Origin: Nemophila menziesii
Taxonomy: Eukaryota > Streptophyta > Magnoliopsida > Boraginales > Hydrophyllaceae
Assembly: GCA_029959085.1 (NCBI GenBank)
Contig: JARWIR010000022.1
Coordinates: 682,001 to 746,000, forward strand
Direction: 5' to 3'
Length of the DNA stretch: 64,000 nucleotides
The notes below the pieces were generated by a model. It ran no database searches, was not told the DNA's origin, and worked only from the letters and a program-made list of their open reading frames with translations. Position numbers and translations under genes: made by a program. Positions 34,891 to 46,923 of the stretch are shown here, piece by piece; the stretch's first letter is position 1; every line of letters begins with the position of its first letter.

Positions 34891-37363
34891 AAAGTGCGGA
34901 TTGGAGCTTATAAAAGAGGTATAATGCTTATTATTCCGAATTTACAAAACCTCAAGCCTTTCTTTCTTCTCCAAACCTCTCCCAACTCCATTAAAGCTCA
35001 TTCAAACCTTCACCTAACATCAAAACACCACCACATCACCATGAATTCACATCCAAATCCTTCCCTACATCATTACAAAGAAGATTCAAGCACCCAAATC
35101 ATATCAAAACACCTAGAAACCAAGAATCAAAACCATGAATTTCAAAATCTTATTCTCAAATTCCTTAAACCCACATCATTAAAGCTTGATTCCATCATAC
35201 CCACATGGAGAATTATCATCCTAACACCTCTCCTAAACCAAATCAAGCTTGTTCAACCTATAATCAAGAGTTACAAAATCCAAGAGTGTTCAAGGCTTTG
35301 AGTTGGGGGTCAAAAGAGATGATGAAGAGAATAGAGATATTATCAAGTGTTGTGGGATATGAAGAATCAAAGCAAGGTATTGGGTAAATCAAGAAGATTT
35401 CAATTGAGATGGGTGCTAGTTTGGGAATAACTACAAGGTAAATCGGGTCAAGTAAGTAGAGGAAAGCATGCAATGGTGAATTCAGAGAGCAAAAAGGTTT
35501 CAACTTTCATAGAGAAGACACCATAACCTCTTCCTATCAAGATCCATATACCCAAGACGAACAAGAGCTTCTGGGACGCTAGTAGCTATGTTCAAAACAT
35601 ATTCCTGGATGAATACTGTCACATGAGACATTATTCAAGAGTAAAGTTGGAAGAAGATAAACAGAGATTTCTAGAGTGTGATTGATTGGGATGGAGCATA
35701 AGAGGATGTAAGGGAAAGCGAAATTGGTGATACTAGAAATTTTCATACATGGAAAGCACTGCACCCTATTCCGGGTATTGATCAGGCAAGGTAAAAAGCC
35801 TCGAAGAGTATGTTTTCTTTCTTCCTTACCTTTTCTATATGTGCAATATTTGTAAAATTTTAATTTTTTTATTTTATTTTTGAGTCTTTTCGAGTCGTGG
35901 GGACACGACTCATTTTTGAGTTTGGGGTGTGGGGATTCGTTGTCCCTCATCTCCATTTTTCTGTTTTTTTAGGTAAATATAAAATTTTTGAGAAGGTTTA
36001 GATGTTTTTAGAGTGTGTTTAATAACTTGAAAGCATAAGCTCAGTGAATTGATTATAGTAAGTAGTATGTTTATGAGCTATTTTATTTTGTATGCTTTGA
36101 GTATTTGCAGGAAAACACACATTGATAGTAAAGAAAAGATTAGTTAGCAATGCGATAGAAAGTATGTTCGATCTCAGGGAACCATGAGAGGTTTGTAGGC
36201 CGTGGGATCCAAGCTAGTTGACAAAACCATTTGATGAAAGTGCTAAAGGTAAGAAAATAACGAAATTACATGGTGTAGAAAGTGATTAAGGCGGTTCTTT
36301 CATATTTGAAGCCATTTGAAGCCTTTTTATACCTTCTCACCTTGTTATTTTGGTTTTATATGCTATATCCTTCTAAGCCCCTTCTAGCTTTTTTAAAGCC
36401 TTTCTATTGAAACACGTTATAAGCCATATCCCTTTAGATTATAGGACTTTTCCATATGACCCGCACTCGAATCGAGATGCATAGACAATTGTTTTAGAGC
36501 TTGAGTTTAGGGTGGTGGGTCCACCATTATGGGAATTGTTATTGGGTTGGGATTTTTGAGCTTATTAATTGTGCTCTGTTATTATATTGATGATGATTCA
36601 CAGATTTTTATTGTTACCCTTTGCCGGGGTAATAGTGAATGAAAAAGAAGCCACGAGCTAATTTGCCAACAAGGGCATTAAAAGAATATATATATATATA
36701 TATGAGAAAAAATAGCGTGATATCTCAACATTAAAAGAGAGTCATGGCTTAAGAAAAATTGATTTGAAAAGAAAATATATATATTCGGACCGGCAAAGTG
36801 GAATTTTTATGTGAACATCTTGTGCTTTAATTGGGTTATTGGGGATGCTACTTTGTGCATCAAATAATTCATTGGGTTGAGTGAGAAACGTTTTATGAGA
36901 GTAACTCAAGCTCTAGGGCGATTCGTTGATGGCTAGTGAGGAGAGAGCCAAAAGCTCACTCTAAATTATCCAAATATACTTATCACACCGTCCCTAAGCC
37001 TAAATTACAACCTTAAAGACCTTTTGATTCTTTCCTATGTAATTGAGAAGTGATTGAGCCAATAGAGAGTAGTTAAATGGATCCTTGGACACTAGCGTAA
37101 GTTTGATGAACAATCTATAGCTTCCTTGGTGAACTGAGTAAAGTTCCTCTCCTTCTTACATTGTGAAGCTAATCTTATCTTGAATTCAAGCCGTGTTGAC
37201 TGTGGATATGAGAAGTGTACAGGTATGTAGTTTTTAAATATTATTACATGAAATTTTCTGAGTAGTTGCTTTAAGTCTATTCTCTATATTCTGCTATCTT
37301 CTTCCCTTTGTGCTTAATTGACCTAGGTGTGTATTTAGAGACTTCCCTTTGTTTTTATCTTTA
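34891..37363 (+). other. Leader, env vestige and 3' UTR, array unit 2
   Basis: Same layout as unit 1: G-poor leader, TTTGAGTTGGGGGTC, a 22-codon ATG frame at 35319-35387 in the env position, then untranslated DNA with PPT-like motifs. No env domain remains. Confidence 0.65.
35892..35911 (+). other. Conserved 3' UTR hairpin, unit 2
   Basis: GAGTCGTG-GGGA-CACGACTC, identical to unit 1. Confidence 0.8.
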
Positions 37364-37399
37364 TTGTATCGGGGCGATACAACTTTGAGTTGGGGGTCT
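37364..37399 (+). other. PPT-adjacent hairpin and polypurine tract, unit 2
   Basis: TTGTATCG-GGG-CGATACAA (37364-37382), then CTTT and GAGTTGGGGG (37387-37396), then TCT and LTR 3. Confidence 0.8.
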
Positions 37400-38931
37400 T
37401 GATGTCTCCTCATTTGTGATAGATTTATATTAGGATGAGACATTATTTTTAGTGATTTAGGAAGTCTTCTAGTCGATTTTCTTAAGAAATAGTGCACTTT
37501 CCTATTTTGAGTCTTGATTTAGTAAATTATTATTTTAGAGCATATTGGGTTTAATTATTTATTTAGTGTGAAGCTTTAAAGATAATTATGGAGATTAATT
37601 AGAGTCCAAGTCAAAGACTACAAGATATGGAAAGAGATAAGCATGGTAATTGGAGATAGTTAGAAACAGAGTTCAATTAGGAAAAGGAAAAGCTGCCTTA
37701 AATCTGAATTTCTGCAGCTACGCCTAAAGAAATGGTGATAACTCCAAAACCGAGCCGATTTTGGAAGATTTCTTTCACAGGGACGTAGATAATTCTGTGA
37801 GGATTCTTTTGGTATCTTATGGAGCAAAAACCGCCAAATAACGAAGAAGATATGATTAAAACAAGTCAGCAGTAATTATCTTTATTTCCATACGAATTAG
37901 AGTTGGGCTTGGAGTCCACCACTTACTTCTCCTTCAAGAAAACGAATTAGGGCTTCCAAGACACCTATAAATACACCCTCTTATCATTGTAAACATGTCC
38001 TTTCTCAGTTTCAAGCTAAGGCTTAGTCCTTACTTGTATTTTTTCTCAGTTTTAAATAATAGCTTAGTCCTTTAATTAAATATTCATCCTTTGAATCAAG
38101 CTATTCATCCAAGAAGCAAGCTGTCCTATAGAGGAAGAAAAGAAGCAAGAAGTTGGAGATTGACAAACTCCTCTTCTACATCTACCTTTTCTATATTTAG
38201 GGTAATTAGCTATAGATTTATGCTAGACCATATTTCTAAGCTTTTATTCTGTAAGTTTTACTTTTAATTGCTGGGTTATTATTTTGTCTTAAATTCATAA
38301 TACTATTTGTTATTTTAATTGATTGAGCTTGGCGTATATTGTTATTATGTGTTTTGACTTATTGTTACAACCCTAGATTTGTCCAATCTTAGGATTAATC
38401 TTTGTTATTGACAACACCACATAATCGTCTAGTTTCGGTCTTTTGCCTAACTAGATAGCCATAAAGGTTTGATTTAATCACCAATCATTACCTAAGAATC
38501 CTTAGTAGTGGAGAGGTTGCTCCTAAGCTTAGAAAAGGCTAGGTAGAATTCAGAATCCTGGTTAATATATAATGTTTAATCTGTGATAGGTTAGAATAAC
38601 AACTTAGTAAAATAGACTCATATTAGTGACCCTGATCTATTAGACTTACATCCATATTTATTTATCTGCATTCTTATTTATTATCTCTCATCAGATAGTT
38701 TTTCATATTATTTTATCTTTTTATATTTTATTCTAAAACATCTAAATTCATCTACGCTTGTTGAACATAAGTAGATCTAACGGATACAATCCCTGCGAAC
38801 GAACTTAACTTATCATTAAAACTTGCAAACGATCTGGGATACTTGCAGTGAGTTCCGTGGTTCTCAAGGGTGTGTGCTCTTTATTATTATCTTTATTTAT
38901 CTATTATTTAATCACACCTTTGCCCCTACCA
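37400..38931 (+). repeat. Array LTR 3 (shared by units 2 and 3)
   Basis: 1532 bases; PPT on the left and PBS on the right; TATAAATA at 37966-37973. Ends in CCTACCA, where LTRs 1 and 2 end CCCACCA. Confidence 0.95.
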
Positions 38932-38937
38932 AGTTTT

Positions 38938-38954
38938 TGGCGCCGCTGCCGGGG
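38938..38954 (+). other. Primer binding site, array unit 3
   Basis: TGGCGCCGCTGCCGGGG, identical to units 1 and 2. Confidence 0.9.
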
Positions 38955-39059
38955 ATTTATCTTTAAGTTAAATCTATTTTGTGTTTATTTAGTGTATAAG
39001 TTTTTATTTGTTTTCAGTTTTCCGCTTTCTTTTTGTTTTAGTCTTTCTCAAGATTGTAG

Positions 39060-41296
39060 GTGGATAATCAACGGTTAGAGCTAGGTTTTCCTAGTAAATT
39101 TAGAGTTCAACGCATTGGGATTCGCGTCCCAACCATTTAAGTCGTTAGATTCAAGCCTGATCCTGATTTAATTAATCAATTCGCGAGCTATGGGAAATTT
39201 AATGGTGATACAAATCAAGATCCGGTCAGATCTGTTCAAAAATTCACGCAATTTTGTGATGCCTACATTAATGAAGGTGTTACCCAAGAACAGATGTATT
39301 ATTTAATGTTTCAATTTTTCTTGACCGGGAAAGCAAGCGATTGATTAGATGATCAACCTCCCGAGCTAATAACAAATTGGGACAAGCTTCAAGAAAGATT
39401 CCTTGATAATTTTATCCAACAAGTATGCGAGTGAAGGAACTATTGGAGCCTATGAATTTCTTACAAGAAGCCAGAGAGAGTGTTGGCTAAGCATAGACGA
39501 GATTTCAAAAGATGTTGGCAAGATGTCCACTACATGGATACACGCCAGAATTACAATTATCCATGTTCTATAATGGACTCGATAGAGAGTCAAGGCTGAG
39601 AGCAGATAATATGGGTCGTGGTAATTTTGTCTCTATGGATCCAAAAGAAGCAAAGAGTGGTATGGAAACAATCATTGAGAACAACATGAGTTGGCCACGA
39701 GAACAAACTCCTACCAGTAACGAAGAAGAATAAGCGAGGATTTCAAGCTTGCAAGAACAAATACAACAACTCGCTATAACTGTTAAGGAAAGCATCCCAA
39801 AGCCACCTCAACAGTTATACCTGCAAGAACAAGCCTATGAAAATCACGCTAATCAACCACCGAGCTGCAGTGTACATAATGTAAGTCAAGCTCAATCACG
39901 TCCTCAAGAAAAAATTACTGAGTTAAAAGAGACTATTAGTCAATTTATCAACTTCTCGAAGGATAATATGAGCAGACTTGAATCAAAGATCGATGCATCA
40001 GTAGTGCAAAGCCTGCAACAACAAAATCAAGATCTTAAACAACATAATCAACTTTTAGAGAAGAATGTAATGCGGCTCACTACAATCATAGAACAAATGC
40101 AAAGTCAACTCCTACAATTGACCCAAGATACAACATCTAACATGAAGAAGATCCAATACGTTGACGATAAGGTTGAGACTATTAGTCATGAAGCTGAAAA
40201 GATGAAGGAAACGCTACCATCTCCATCAAAAAGAGATGTCCTTCCCAACATGTCAAAAGTAGATAGGATGAACTTAGATGAGATAATTGTTGAAAATTGG
40301 GTTGAAGAGGTTGAACATGATGAGATTAAGAAGCCTAGAGTGGTTGATGAACCAAGAATTGAAGAGAGAAGTAGAGCAAGACAAACACCCATACATTGCC
40401 ACTATCCCGCGGAGCAACATCGGAAGTGTATAGAGGCGTTAAAACAAGTGAAAATTAACGTCCCTTTACTCGAAGCTATGGAAGGAAGGAGAAACTATGA
40501 TCGATTCTTTATGGAGGCACTCTCCAATAAGAAAAGATTCACAAGAGCCAAGTCTGTAGCAATCAATGAAGGGATATCAGCACGAGTTCAAAAAAGATTA
40601 CCACCAAAGCATAAAGATCCTAGAGAGTTTAACCTCCCAATCAGAATAGGTGGGATATATTATGGAAAAGCCATGTGTGATTTAGGGGAAAGTGTGAATA
40701 TCATGCCCAAAAGTGTATTCAAGAAGATTGATATTAGTGAAGCGAAACCGACATCCGTAATCTTACAACTTGCGAATCAATCTACAGTTAAGCCGTTGGG
40801 AGTAATAGAGGATGTACTCGTCCAAGTAGGTAACCTTGTTATTCCCACGGACTTTATTATTCTTGACTATAAAGCAGATAAGAACGTCCCATTCATTCTT
40901 GGGCGTCCATTCCTAGCCACCAGCGATACCATAGTGAATGTTAATGAAGGAACAGTGACTCTTAGTATTGAAAATAATTCTGAAACATTCTATGTTTCGG
41001 GAAAGAAGAGGAAAAAGAAGTCAAAAGAACTATATCCGATCAGAGTTATAACCAAGAAGCCAGAACCTGAAAGTCTCCAAGAAACCATGGAGAAAAAGAT
41101 TGAGTTTGGGGTAGGAGACGAGGTGGCATGGAAACCTCCCAATCCCAAACATAGCAGTTCTTGGAAGGGGCCATATGTTATCACGCAAATCATCTTAGAA
41201 GGAGTGGACGAAATAAAAGCTATCGAAGGTTGCAAGCTCGAGTTGGTAAGTGTTGATCATCTCACTCACTGCTGGGGAGGCTATAAAAAGAAATAA
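39060..41296 (+). pseudogene. Gag-protease-GPY/F fusion polyprotein, array unit 3
   Basis: The start codon is changed to GTG (39060). The capsid half has the same stops as unit 2 plus TGA in GCGATTGATTAG near 39341. From 39749 to 41296 the 515-codon frame is open and its translation is the same as that of unit 2, including the altered protease motif CDLGES and the tail with GPYVI. So this unit shares a recent ancestor or conversion tract with unit 2. It makes no full Gag. Confidence 0.85.
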
Positions 41297-41513
41297 CCGA
41301 GGTAACTCGTCTAACTTTGAAAGATGTTAAACAAAAGTGCCCTTTGGGAGACATCCCATAGCAATTTTTTATGTTTTTATGTTTTTAGTTTTAGTTTAGT
41401 TTAGTTTAGTTTTTTTAGTTGATATTGCATATTTGAGAAAGGTATTAGTGTTTTTGATGCTTAGGTATTGGAGAAATCGAGTTCGGGAGGAGAAAAAAAA
41501 ATTCAGAAAATTC

Positions 41514-41795
41514 TGACCACAGGTTCGGTATACCGGACCCCATACCCAGGGTACCGCAGAGGACAAAACCCGTGACACAGGTATGTAACTCGGGTTTTAT
41601 ACCGAGAAGAAAAAAAAATTAAACCGATGGGTCCGGTATACCGGACGATATCCCCGGTATACCGCGGGATCGAAAAACCGTTTCACGGGTATGTGGCGCA
41701 TGTTTATTGACGAGACGGAAAAATTTGGACCATCAGATGTTCCGGTATACTGGAGGATAGGCACGGTATACCGCGCCACACCGATAGAGAGAGAA
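41514..41795 (+). repeat. 109-bp tandem repeat, unit 3
   Basis: CGGTATA cores at 41526, 41634 and 41743 (108 and 109 bases apart), as in unit 2. Confidence 0.88.
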
Positions 41796-43591
41796 AAGTG
41801 CGGATTGGAGCTTATAAAAGAGGTATAATGCTTATTATTCCGAATTTACAAAACCTCAAGCCTTTCTTTCTTCTCCAAACCTCTACCAACTCCATTAAAG
41901 CTCATTCAAACCTTCACCTAACATCAAAACACCACCAAATCACCATGAATTCACACCCAAATCCTTCCCTACATCATTACAAAGAAGATTCAAGCACCCA
42001 AATCATATCAAAACACCTAGAAACCAAGAATCAAAACCATGAATTTCAAAATCTTATTCTCAAATTCCTTAATCCCACATCATTAAAGCTTGATTCCATC
42101 ATACCCACATGGAGAATTATCATCCTAACACCTCTCCTAAACTAAATCAAGCTTGTTCAACCTATAATCAAGAGTTAGAAAATCTAAGAGTGTTCAAAGC
42201 TTTGAGTTGGGGGTCAAAAGAGATGATGAAGAGAATAGAGATATTATCAAGTGTTGTGGGATATGAAGAATCAAAGCAAGGTATTGGGTAAGATCAAGAA
42301 GATTTCAATTGAGATGGGTGCTAGTTTGGGAATAACTACAAGGTAAATCGGGTCAAGTAAGTAGAGGAAAGCATGCAGTGGTGAATTCAAAGAGCAAAAA
42401 GGTTTCAACTTTCATAGAGAAGACACCTTAACCTCTTCCTATCAAGATCCATCTACCGAAGACGAACAAGAGCTTCTGGGACGCTAGTAGCTATGTTCAA
42501 AACATATTTCTGGATGAATACTGTCACATGAGAGATTATTCAAGAGTAAAGTTGGAAGAAGATAAACAGAGATTTCTAGAGTGTGATTGATTGGGATGGA
42601 GCATAAGAGGATGTAAGGGAAAGCGAAATTGGTGATACTAGAAATTTTCATACATGGAAAGCACTGCACCCTATTCTGGGTATTGATTAGGCGAGGTAAA
42701 ATGCCTCGAAGAGTATGTTTTCTTTCTTCCTTACCTTTTCTATATGTGCAATATTTGTAAAATTTTAATTTTCTTTTATTTTATTTTTGAGTCTTTTCGG
42801 GTCGTGGGGACACGACTCATTTTTGAGTTTGGGGTGTGGGGATTCGTTGTCCCTCATCTCCATTTTTCTGTTTTTTTAAGGTAAAATTAAATTTTTTGAG
42901 AAGGTTTAGATGTTTTTAGAGTGTGTTTAATAGCTTGAAAGCATAAGCTCAGTGAATTGATTATAGTAAGTAGTATGTTTATGAGCTATTTTATTTTGTA
43001 TGCTTTGAGTATTTGCAGGAAAACACACATTGATAGTAAAGAAAAGATTAGTTAGCAATGCGATAGAAAGTATGTTCGATCTTAGGGAACCATGAGAGGT
43101 TTGTAGGCCGTGAGATCCAAGCTAGTTGACAAAACCATTTGATGAAAGTGCTAAAGGTAAGAAAATAACGAAATTACATGGTGTAGAAAGTGATTAAGGC
43201 GGTTCTTTCATATTTGAAGCCATTTGAAGCCTTTTTATACCTTCTCACCTTGTTATTTTGGTTTTATATGCTATATCCTTCTAAGCCCCTTCTAGCCTTT
43301 CTAAAGCCTTTTCATTGAAACACGTTATAAGCCATATCCCTTTAGATTATAGGACTTTTCCATATGACCCGCACTCGAATCGCGATGCATAGACAATTGT
43401 TTTAGAGCTTGAGTTTGGGGTGGTGGGTCCACCATTATGGGAATTGTTATTGGGTTGGATTTTTGAGCTTATTAATTGTGCTATGTTATTATATTGATGA
43501 TGATTCACAGATTTTTATTGTTACCCTTTGCCGGGGTAATAGTGAATGAAAAAGAAGCCACGAGCTAATTTGCCAACAAGGGCATTAAAAG

Positions 43592-43626
<35 letters not shown>

Positions 43627-44286
43627 AAAAATAGCTTGATATCTCAACATTAAAAGAGAGTCATGGCTTAAGAAAAATTGATTTGAAAAGAAAAGATAAT
43701 ATATATATTCGGACCGGCAAAGTGGAATTTTTATGTGAACATCTTGTGCTTAAATGGGTTATTGGGGATGCTACTTTGTGCATCAAAGAATTCATTGGGT
43801 TGAGTGAGAAACGTTTTATGAGAGTAACTCAAGCTCTAGGGCGATTCGTTGATGGCTAGTGAGGAGAGAGCCAAAAGCTCACTCTAAATTATCCAAATAT
43901 ACTTATCACACCGTCCCTAAGCCTAAATTACAACCTTAAAGACCTTTTGATTCTTTGCTATGTAATTGAGAAGTGATTGAGCCAATAGAGAGTAGTTAAA
44001 TGGATCCTTGGACACTAACGTAGGTTTGATGAACAATCTATAGCTTCCTTGGTGAACTGAGTAAAGTTCCTCTCCTTCTTACATTGCGAAGCTAATCTAA
44101 TCTTGAATTCAAGCCGTGTTGACTGTGGATATGAGAAGTGTACAGGTATGTATTTTTTAAATATTATTACATGAAATTTTCTGAGTAGTTGCTTTAAGTC
44201 TATTCTCTATATTCTGCTATCTTCTTCCCTCTGTGCTTAATTGACCTAGGTGTGTATTTAGAGACTTCCCTTTGTTTTTATCTTTA
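41796..44286 (+). other. Leader, env vestige and 3' UTR, array unit 3
   Basis: As in units 1 and 2, with the 22-codon ATG frame at 42223-42291. Single-base differences from unit 2 become common from about 41885 on. A longer AT run lies near 43592-43622. Confidence 0.65.
42799..42818 (+). other. Conserved 3' UTR hairpin, unit 3
   Basis: GGGTCGTG-GGGA-CACGACTC: one A-to-G change relative to the other copies, which turns an A-U pair into a G-U pair, so the RNA stem would be kept. Confidence 0.75.
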
Positions 44287-44322
44287 TTGTATCGGGACGA
44301 TACAACTTTGAGTTGGGGGACT
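44287..44322 (+). other. PPT-adjacent hairpin and polypurine tract, unit 3
   Basis: TTGTATCG-GGA-CGATACAA (44287-44305), then CTTT and GAGTTGGGGGA (44310-44320), then CT and LTR 4. Confidence 0.8.
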
Positions 44323-45836
44323 TGATGTCCCCCTCACAAAATAGATTTATTTTTTGTGATTTAGGAAGTCTTCTAGTCGATTTTCTTAAAAAATAGTGCA
44401 CTTTCCTATTTTGAGTCTTTATTTAGTAAATTATTATTTTTAGAGCATATTGGGTTTAATTATTTATTTAGTGTGAAGCTCTAAAGATAATTATGGAGAT
44501 TAATTAGAGTCCAAGTCAAAGACGACAAGATATAGAAAGAGATAAGCATGGTAATTGGAGATAGAAGGAAACAGAGTTCAATTAGGAAAAGGAAAAGCTG
44601 CCTTAAATCTGAATTTCTGCAGCTATGCCTAAAGAAGTGGTGATAACTCCAAAACCGAGACGATTTTGGAAGATTTCTTTCATTGGGACGTAGATAATTC
44701 TGTGAGGATTCTTTTGGTATCTTATGGAGCAAAAACCGCCCAATAACGAAGAAGATATGATTAAAACAAGTCAGCAGTAATTATCTTTATTTCCATACGA
44801 ATTAGAGTTGGGCTTGGAGTCCACCACTTACTTCTCCTTCAAGAAAACGAATTAGGGCTTCCAAGACACCTATAAATACACCCTCTTATCATTGTAAACA
44901 TGTCCTTACTCAGTTTCAAGCTTAGTCTTAGTCCTTACTTGTATTTTTTCTCAGTTTTAAATAATAGCTTAGTCCTTTAATTAAATATTCATCCTTTCAA
45001 TCAAGCTATTCATCCAAGAAGCAAGCTGACCTATAGAGGAAGACAAGAAGCAAGAAGTTGGAGAGTGACAAACTCCTCTTCTACATCTACCTTCTCTATA
45101 TTTAGGGTAATTAGCTATAGATTTATGCTAAACCATATTTCTAAGCTTTTATTCTGTAAGTTTTACTTTTAATTGTTGGGTTATTATTTTGTCTTAAATT
45201 CATAATACTATTTGTTATTTTAATTGATTGAGCTTGGCGTATATTGTTATTATGTGTTTTGACTTATTGTTACAACCCTAGATTTGTCCAATCTTAGGAT
45301 TAATCTTAGTTATTGACAACACCACATAATCGTCTAGTTTTGATCTTTTGCCTAACTAGATAGCCATAAAGGTTTGATTTAATCACCAATCATTACTTAG
45401 GAATCCCTAGTAGTAGAGAGGTTGCTCCTAAGCCTAGAAAAGGCTAGGTAGAATTCAGAATCCTGGTTAATATATAATGTTTAATTTGTGACAGGTTAGA
45501 ATAACAACTTAGTAAAATAGACTCATATTAGTGACCCTGATCTATTAGACTTACATCCATATTTATTTATCTGCATTCTAATTTATTATTTCTCATCAGA
45601 TAGTTATTCATATTATTTTATCTTTTTATATTTTATTCTAAAACATCTAAATTCATCTACGCTTGTTGAACATAAGTAGATCTAACTGTTACAATCCCTG
45701 CGAACGAACTTGACTTATCATTAAAACTTGCAAACGATCTGTGATACTTGCAGTGAGTTCCGTGGTTCTCAAGGGTGTGTGCTCTTTATTATTATCTTTA
45801 TTTATCTATTATTTAATCACACCTTTTCCCCCACCA
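44323..45836 (+). repeat. Array LTR 4 (3' end of array)
   Basis: 1514 bases. Its first ~40 bases are altered (TGATGTCCCCCTCACAAAAT) and a short segment present in LTRs 1-3 is missing, the rest aligns well. TATAAATA at 44871-44878. It ends CCCACCA and is followed by target duplication ACCAC. Confidence 0.93.
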
Positions 45837-45841
45837 ACCAC

Positions 45842-46132
45842 CCATATCACACCCAAACACCTTGAATACAAGAATCAAAAGCTTAAATTTCAAAAATTCA
45901 TCTTACAATTTCTTAAATCCATACCTATCCATGAAGAATCCATCTTACCCAAATAGAGAATCATCATAAAATCACCGTTCCTAACCCAAATAAAGCTTGT
46001 ACAACGAATAATCAAGAGTTTCAAATTTCAAGAGTGATTAAAGCTTTGAGTTGGGGGTCAATTGAGATGATTAAGAGAACATAAACATTATCCACTGTAA
46101 GGGAGATGAAGAAAAGCAAGGTATTAGATTAA
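45842..46132 (+). other. G-poor leader of element B, right of the array
   Basis: Continues the leader broken at 23568 and reaches TTTGAGTTGGGGGTC near 46044, then ATG 46067 in the env position, whose frame stops after five codons. No gene here. Confidence 0.6.
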
Positions 46133-46441
46133 TTGAGAAGAAATCAAGTGAGAAAAGTCCTAGTTCCAATTCAAAGAGTTAAACAAGTCAAGAGAAGAGA
46201 GGTTAGCATGTTGTGTTCATTCAATGGGCAAAAAGGTTCTAACTTTAGTGAAGAAAACAACACAACCTCTACAGATCGAAGACCCTACACCCGAAGAAAA
46301 GGAGAAAGCTTCAAGGGTCTGATAGCTTCTCCGAAGAAACAATTAAAGGAACTACCTTTTGCTTATGAGAAAGTATTTGATGAAGAAATTGATAAAGGAG
46401 AATACAAGAAGATTCGTGGAGATTTGGAAAGATTGGGTTGA
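46133..46441 (+). pseudogene. Possible env remnant of element B, part 1
   Basis: An open, Lys/Arg-rich frame of about 100 codons without an ATG at its start (TTG). It lies where element A has its env-like ORF, and its DNA aligns weakly with noncoding DNA of the array units (AAAAAGGTT...). I see no domain. It could be a decayed env-like segment. Confidence 0.3.
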
Positions 46442-46575
46442 TCTACGTTAATGGTTAGACGTTCTAAAAAACGTTCTTTTTGTTGAATTGTAATTTGAGT
46501 GGAAGAAGAAGATGTGGCACAGTTGATCTATGAGGAGGTGATACGAATTTTCGATCTCTCCCATGTCGTTATTTA

Positions 46576-46809
46576 ATGCAATATCCTACTATGATCACGT
46601 GTCTTGATCGGGAATCGAATAAGAAGTTGGGTAAAGAAGAAACAAGTGAGTTTAAGATGGGTAACAATATTGACAATGCTTGGATCATTAAAGTTTTGAG
46701 AGTAATTACGCAACTTTCAAAAGAAGAAAAGGAGTACATCATAACACTCCGTGAGCAATTAAAGAAAAATCTAGCAAATCCTATCTTGGATGTCGATAAG
46801 GCGAGGTAA
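46576..46809 (+). CDS. Small ORF in env position of element B
   Basis: 77 codons from ATG, charged and helical in look (LSKEEKEYIITLREQLKKN). It ends just before the GCCTCGAAGAG sequence that in the array units follows the env vestige, so it may be the env-like C-terminal end. No homologue recognised. Confidence 0.35.
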   Translation: MQYPTMITCLDRESNKKLGKEETSEFKMGNNIDNAWIIKVLRVITQLSKEEKEYIITLREQLKKNLANPILDVDKAR

Positions 46810-46903
46810 TAGCCTCGAAGAGTATGTTTTCTTTCTTCCCTACCATTTCTTTATGTGCAATATGTATGCTAATTTTAAATTTTATTTTTCTTGAGTCTTT
46901 TTC

Positions 46904-46923
46904 GAGTCGTGGGGACACGACTC
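46904..46923 (+). other. Conserved 3' UTR hairpin, element B
   Basis: GAGTCGTG-GGGA-CACGACTC, identical to array units 1 and 2, followed by ATTTTTGAGTTGGGGGTG. Confidence 0.8.

Larger units (their letters stand above)
23569..45836 (+). mobile_element. Tandem array of three non-autonomous Athila-type elements sharing four LTRs
   Basis: LTRs at 23569-25100, 30495-32027, 37400-38931 and 44323-45836 alternate with internal regions of about 5.4 kb, giving starts 6926, 6905 and 6923 bases apart. Only the outside is flanked by a target duplication: ACCAC at 23564-23568 and 45837-45841. No duplication or host DNA lies at the inner junctions. This is what unequal recombination between LTRs of one insertion would give. 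All units have the same order: PBS, gag-protease-GPY/F ORF, 109-bp repeats, env vestige, hairpins, PPT. Confidence 0.95.
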
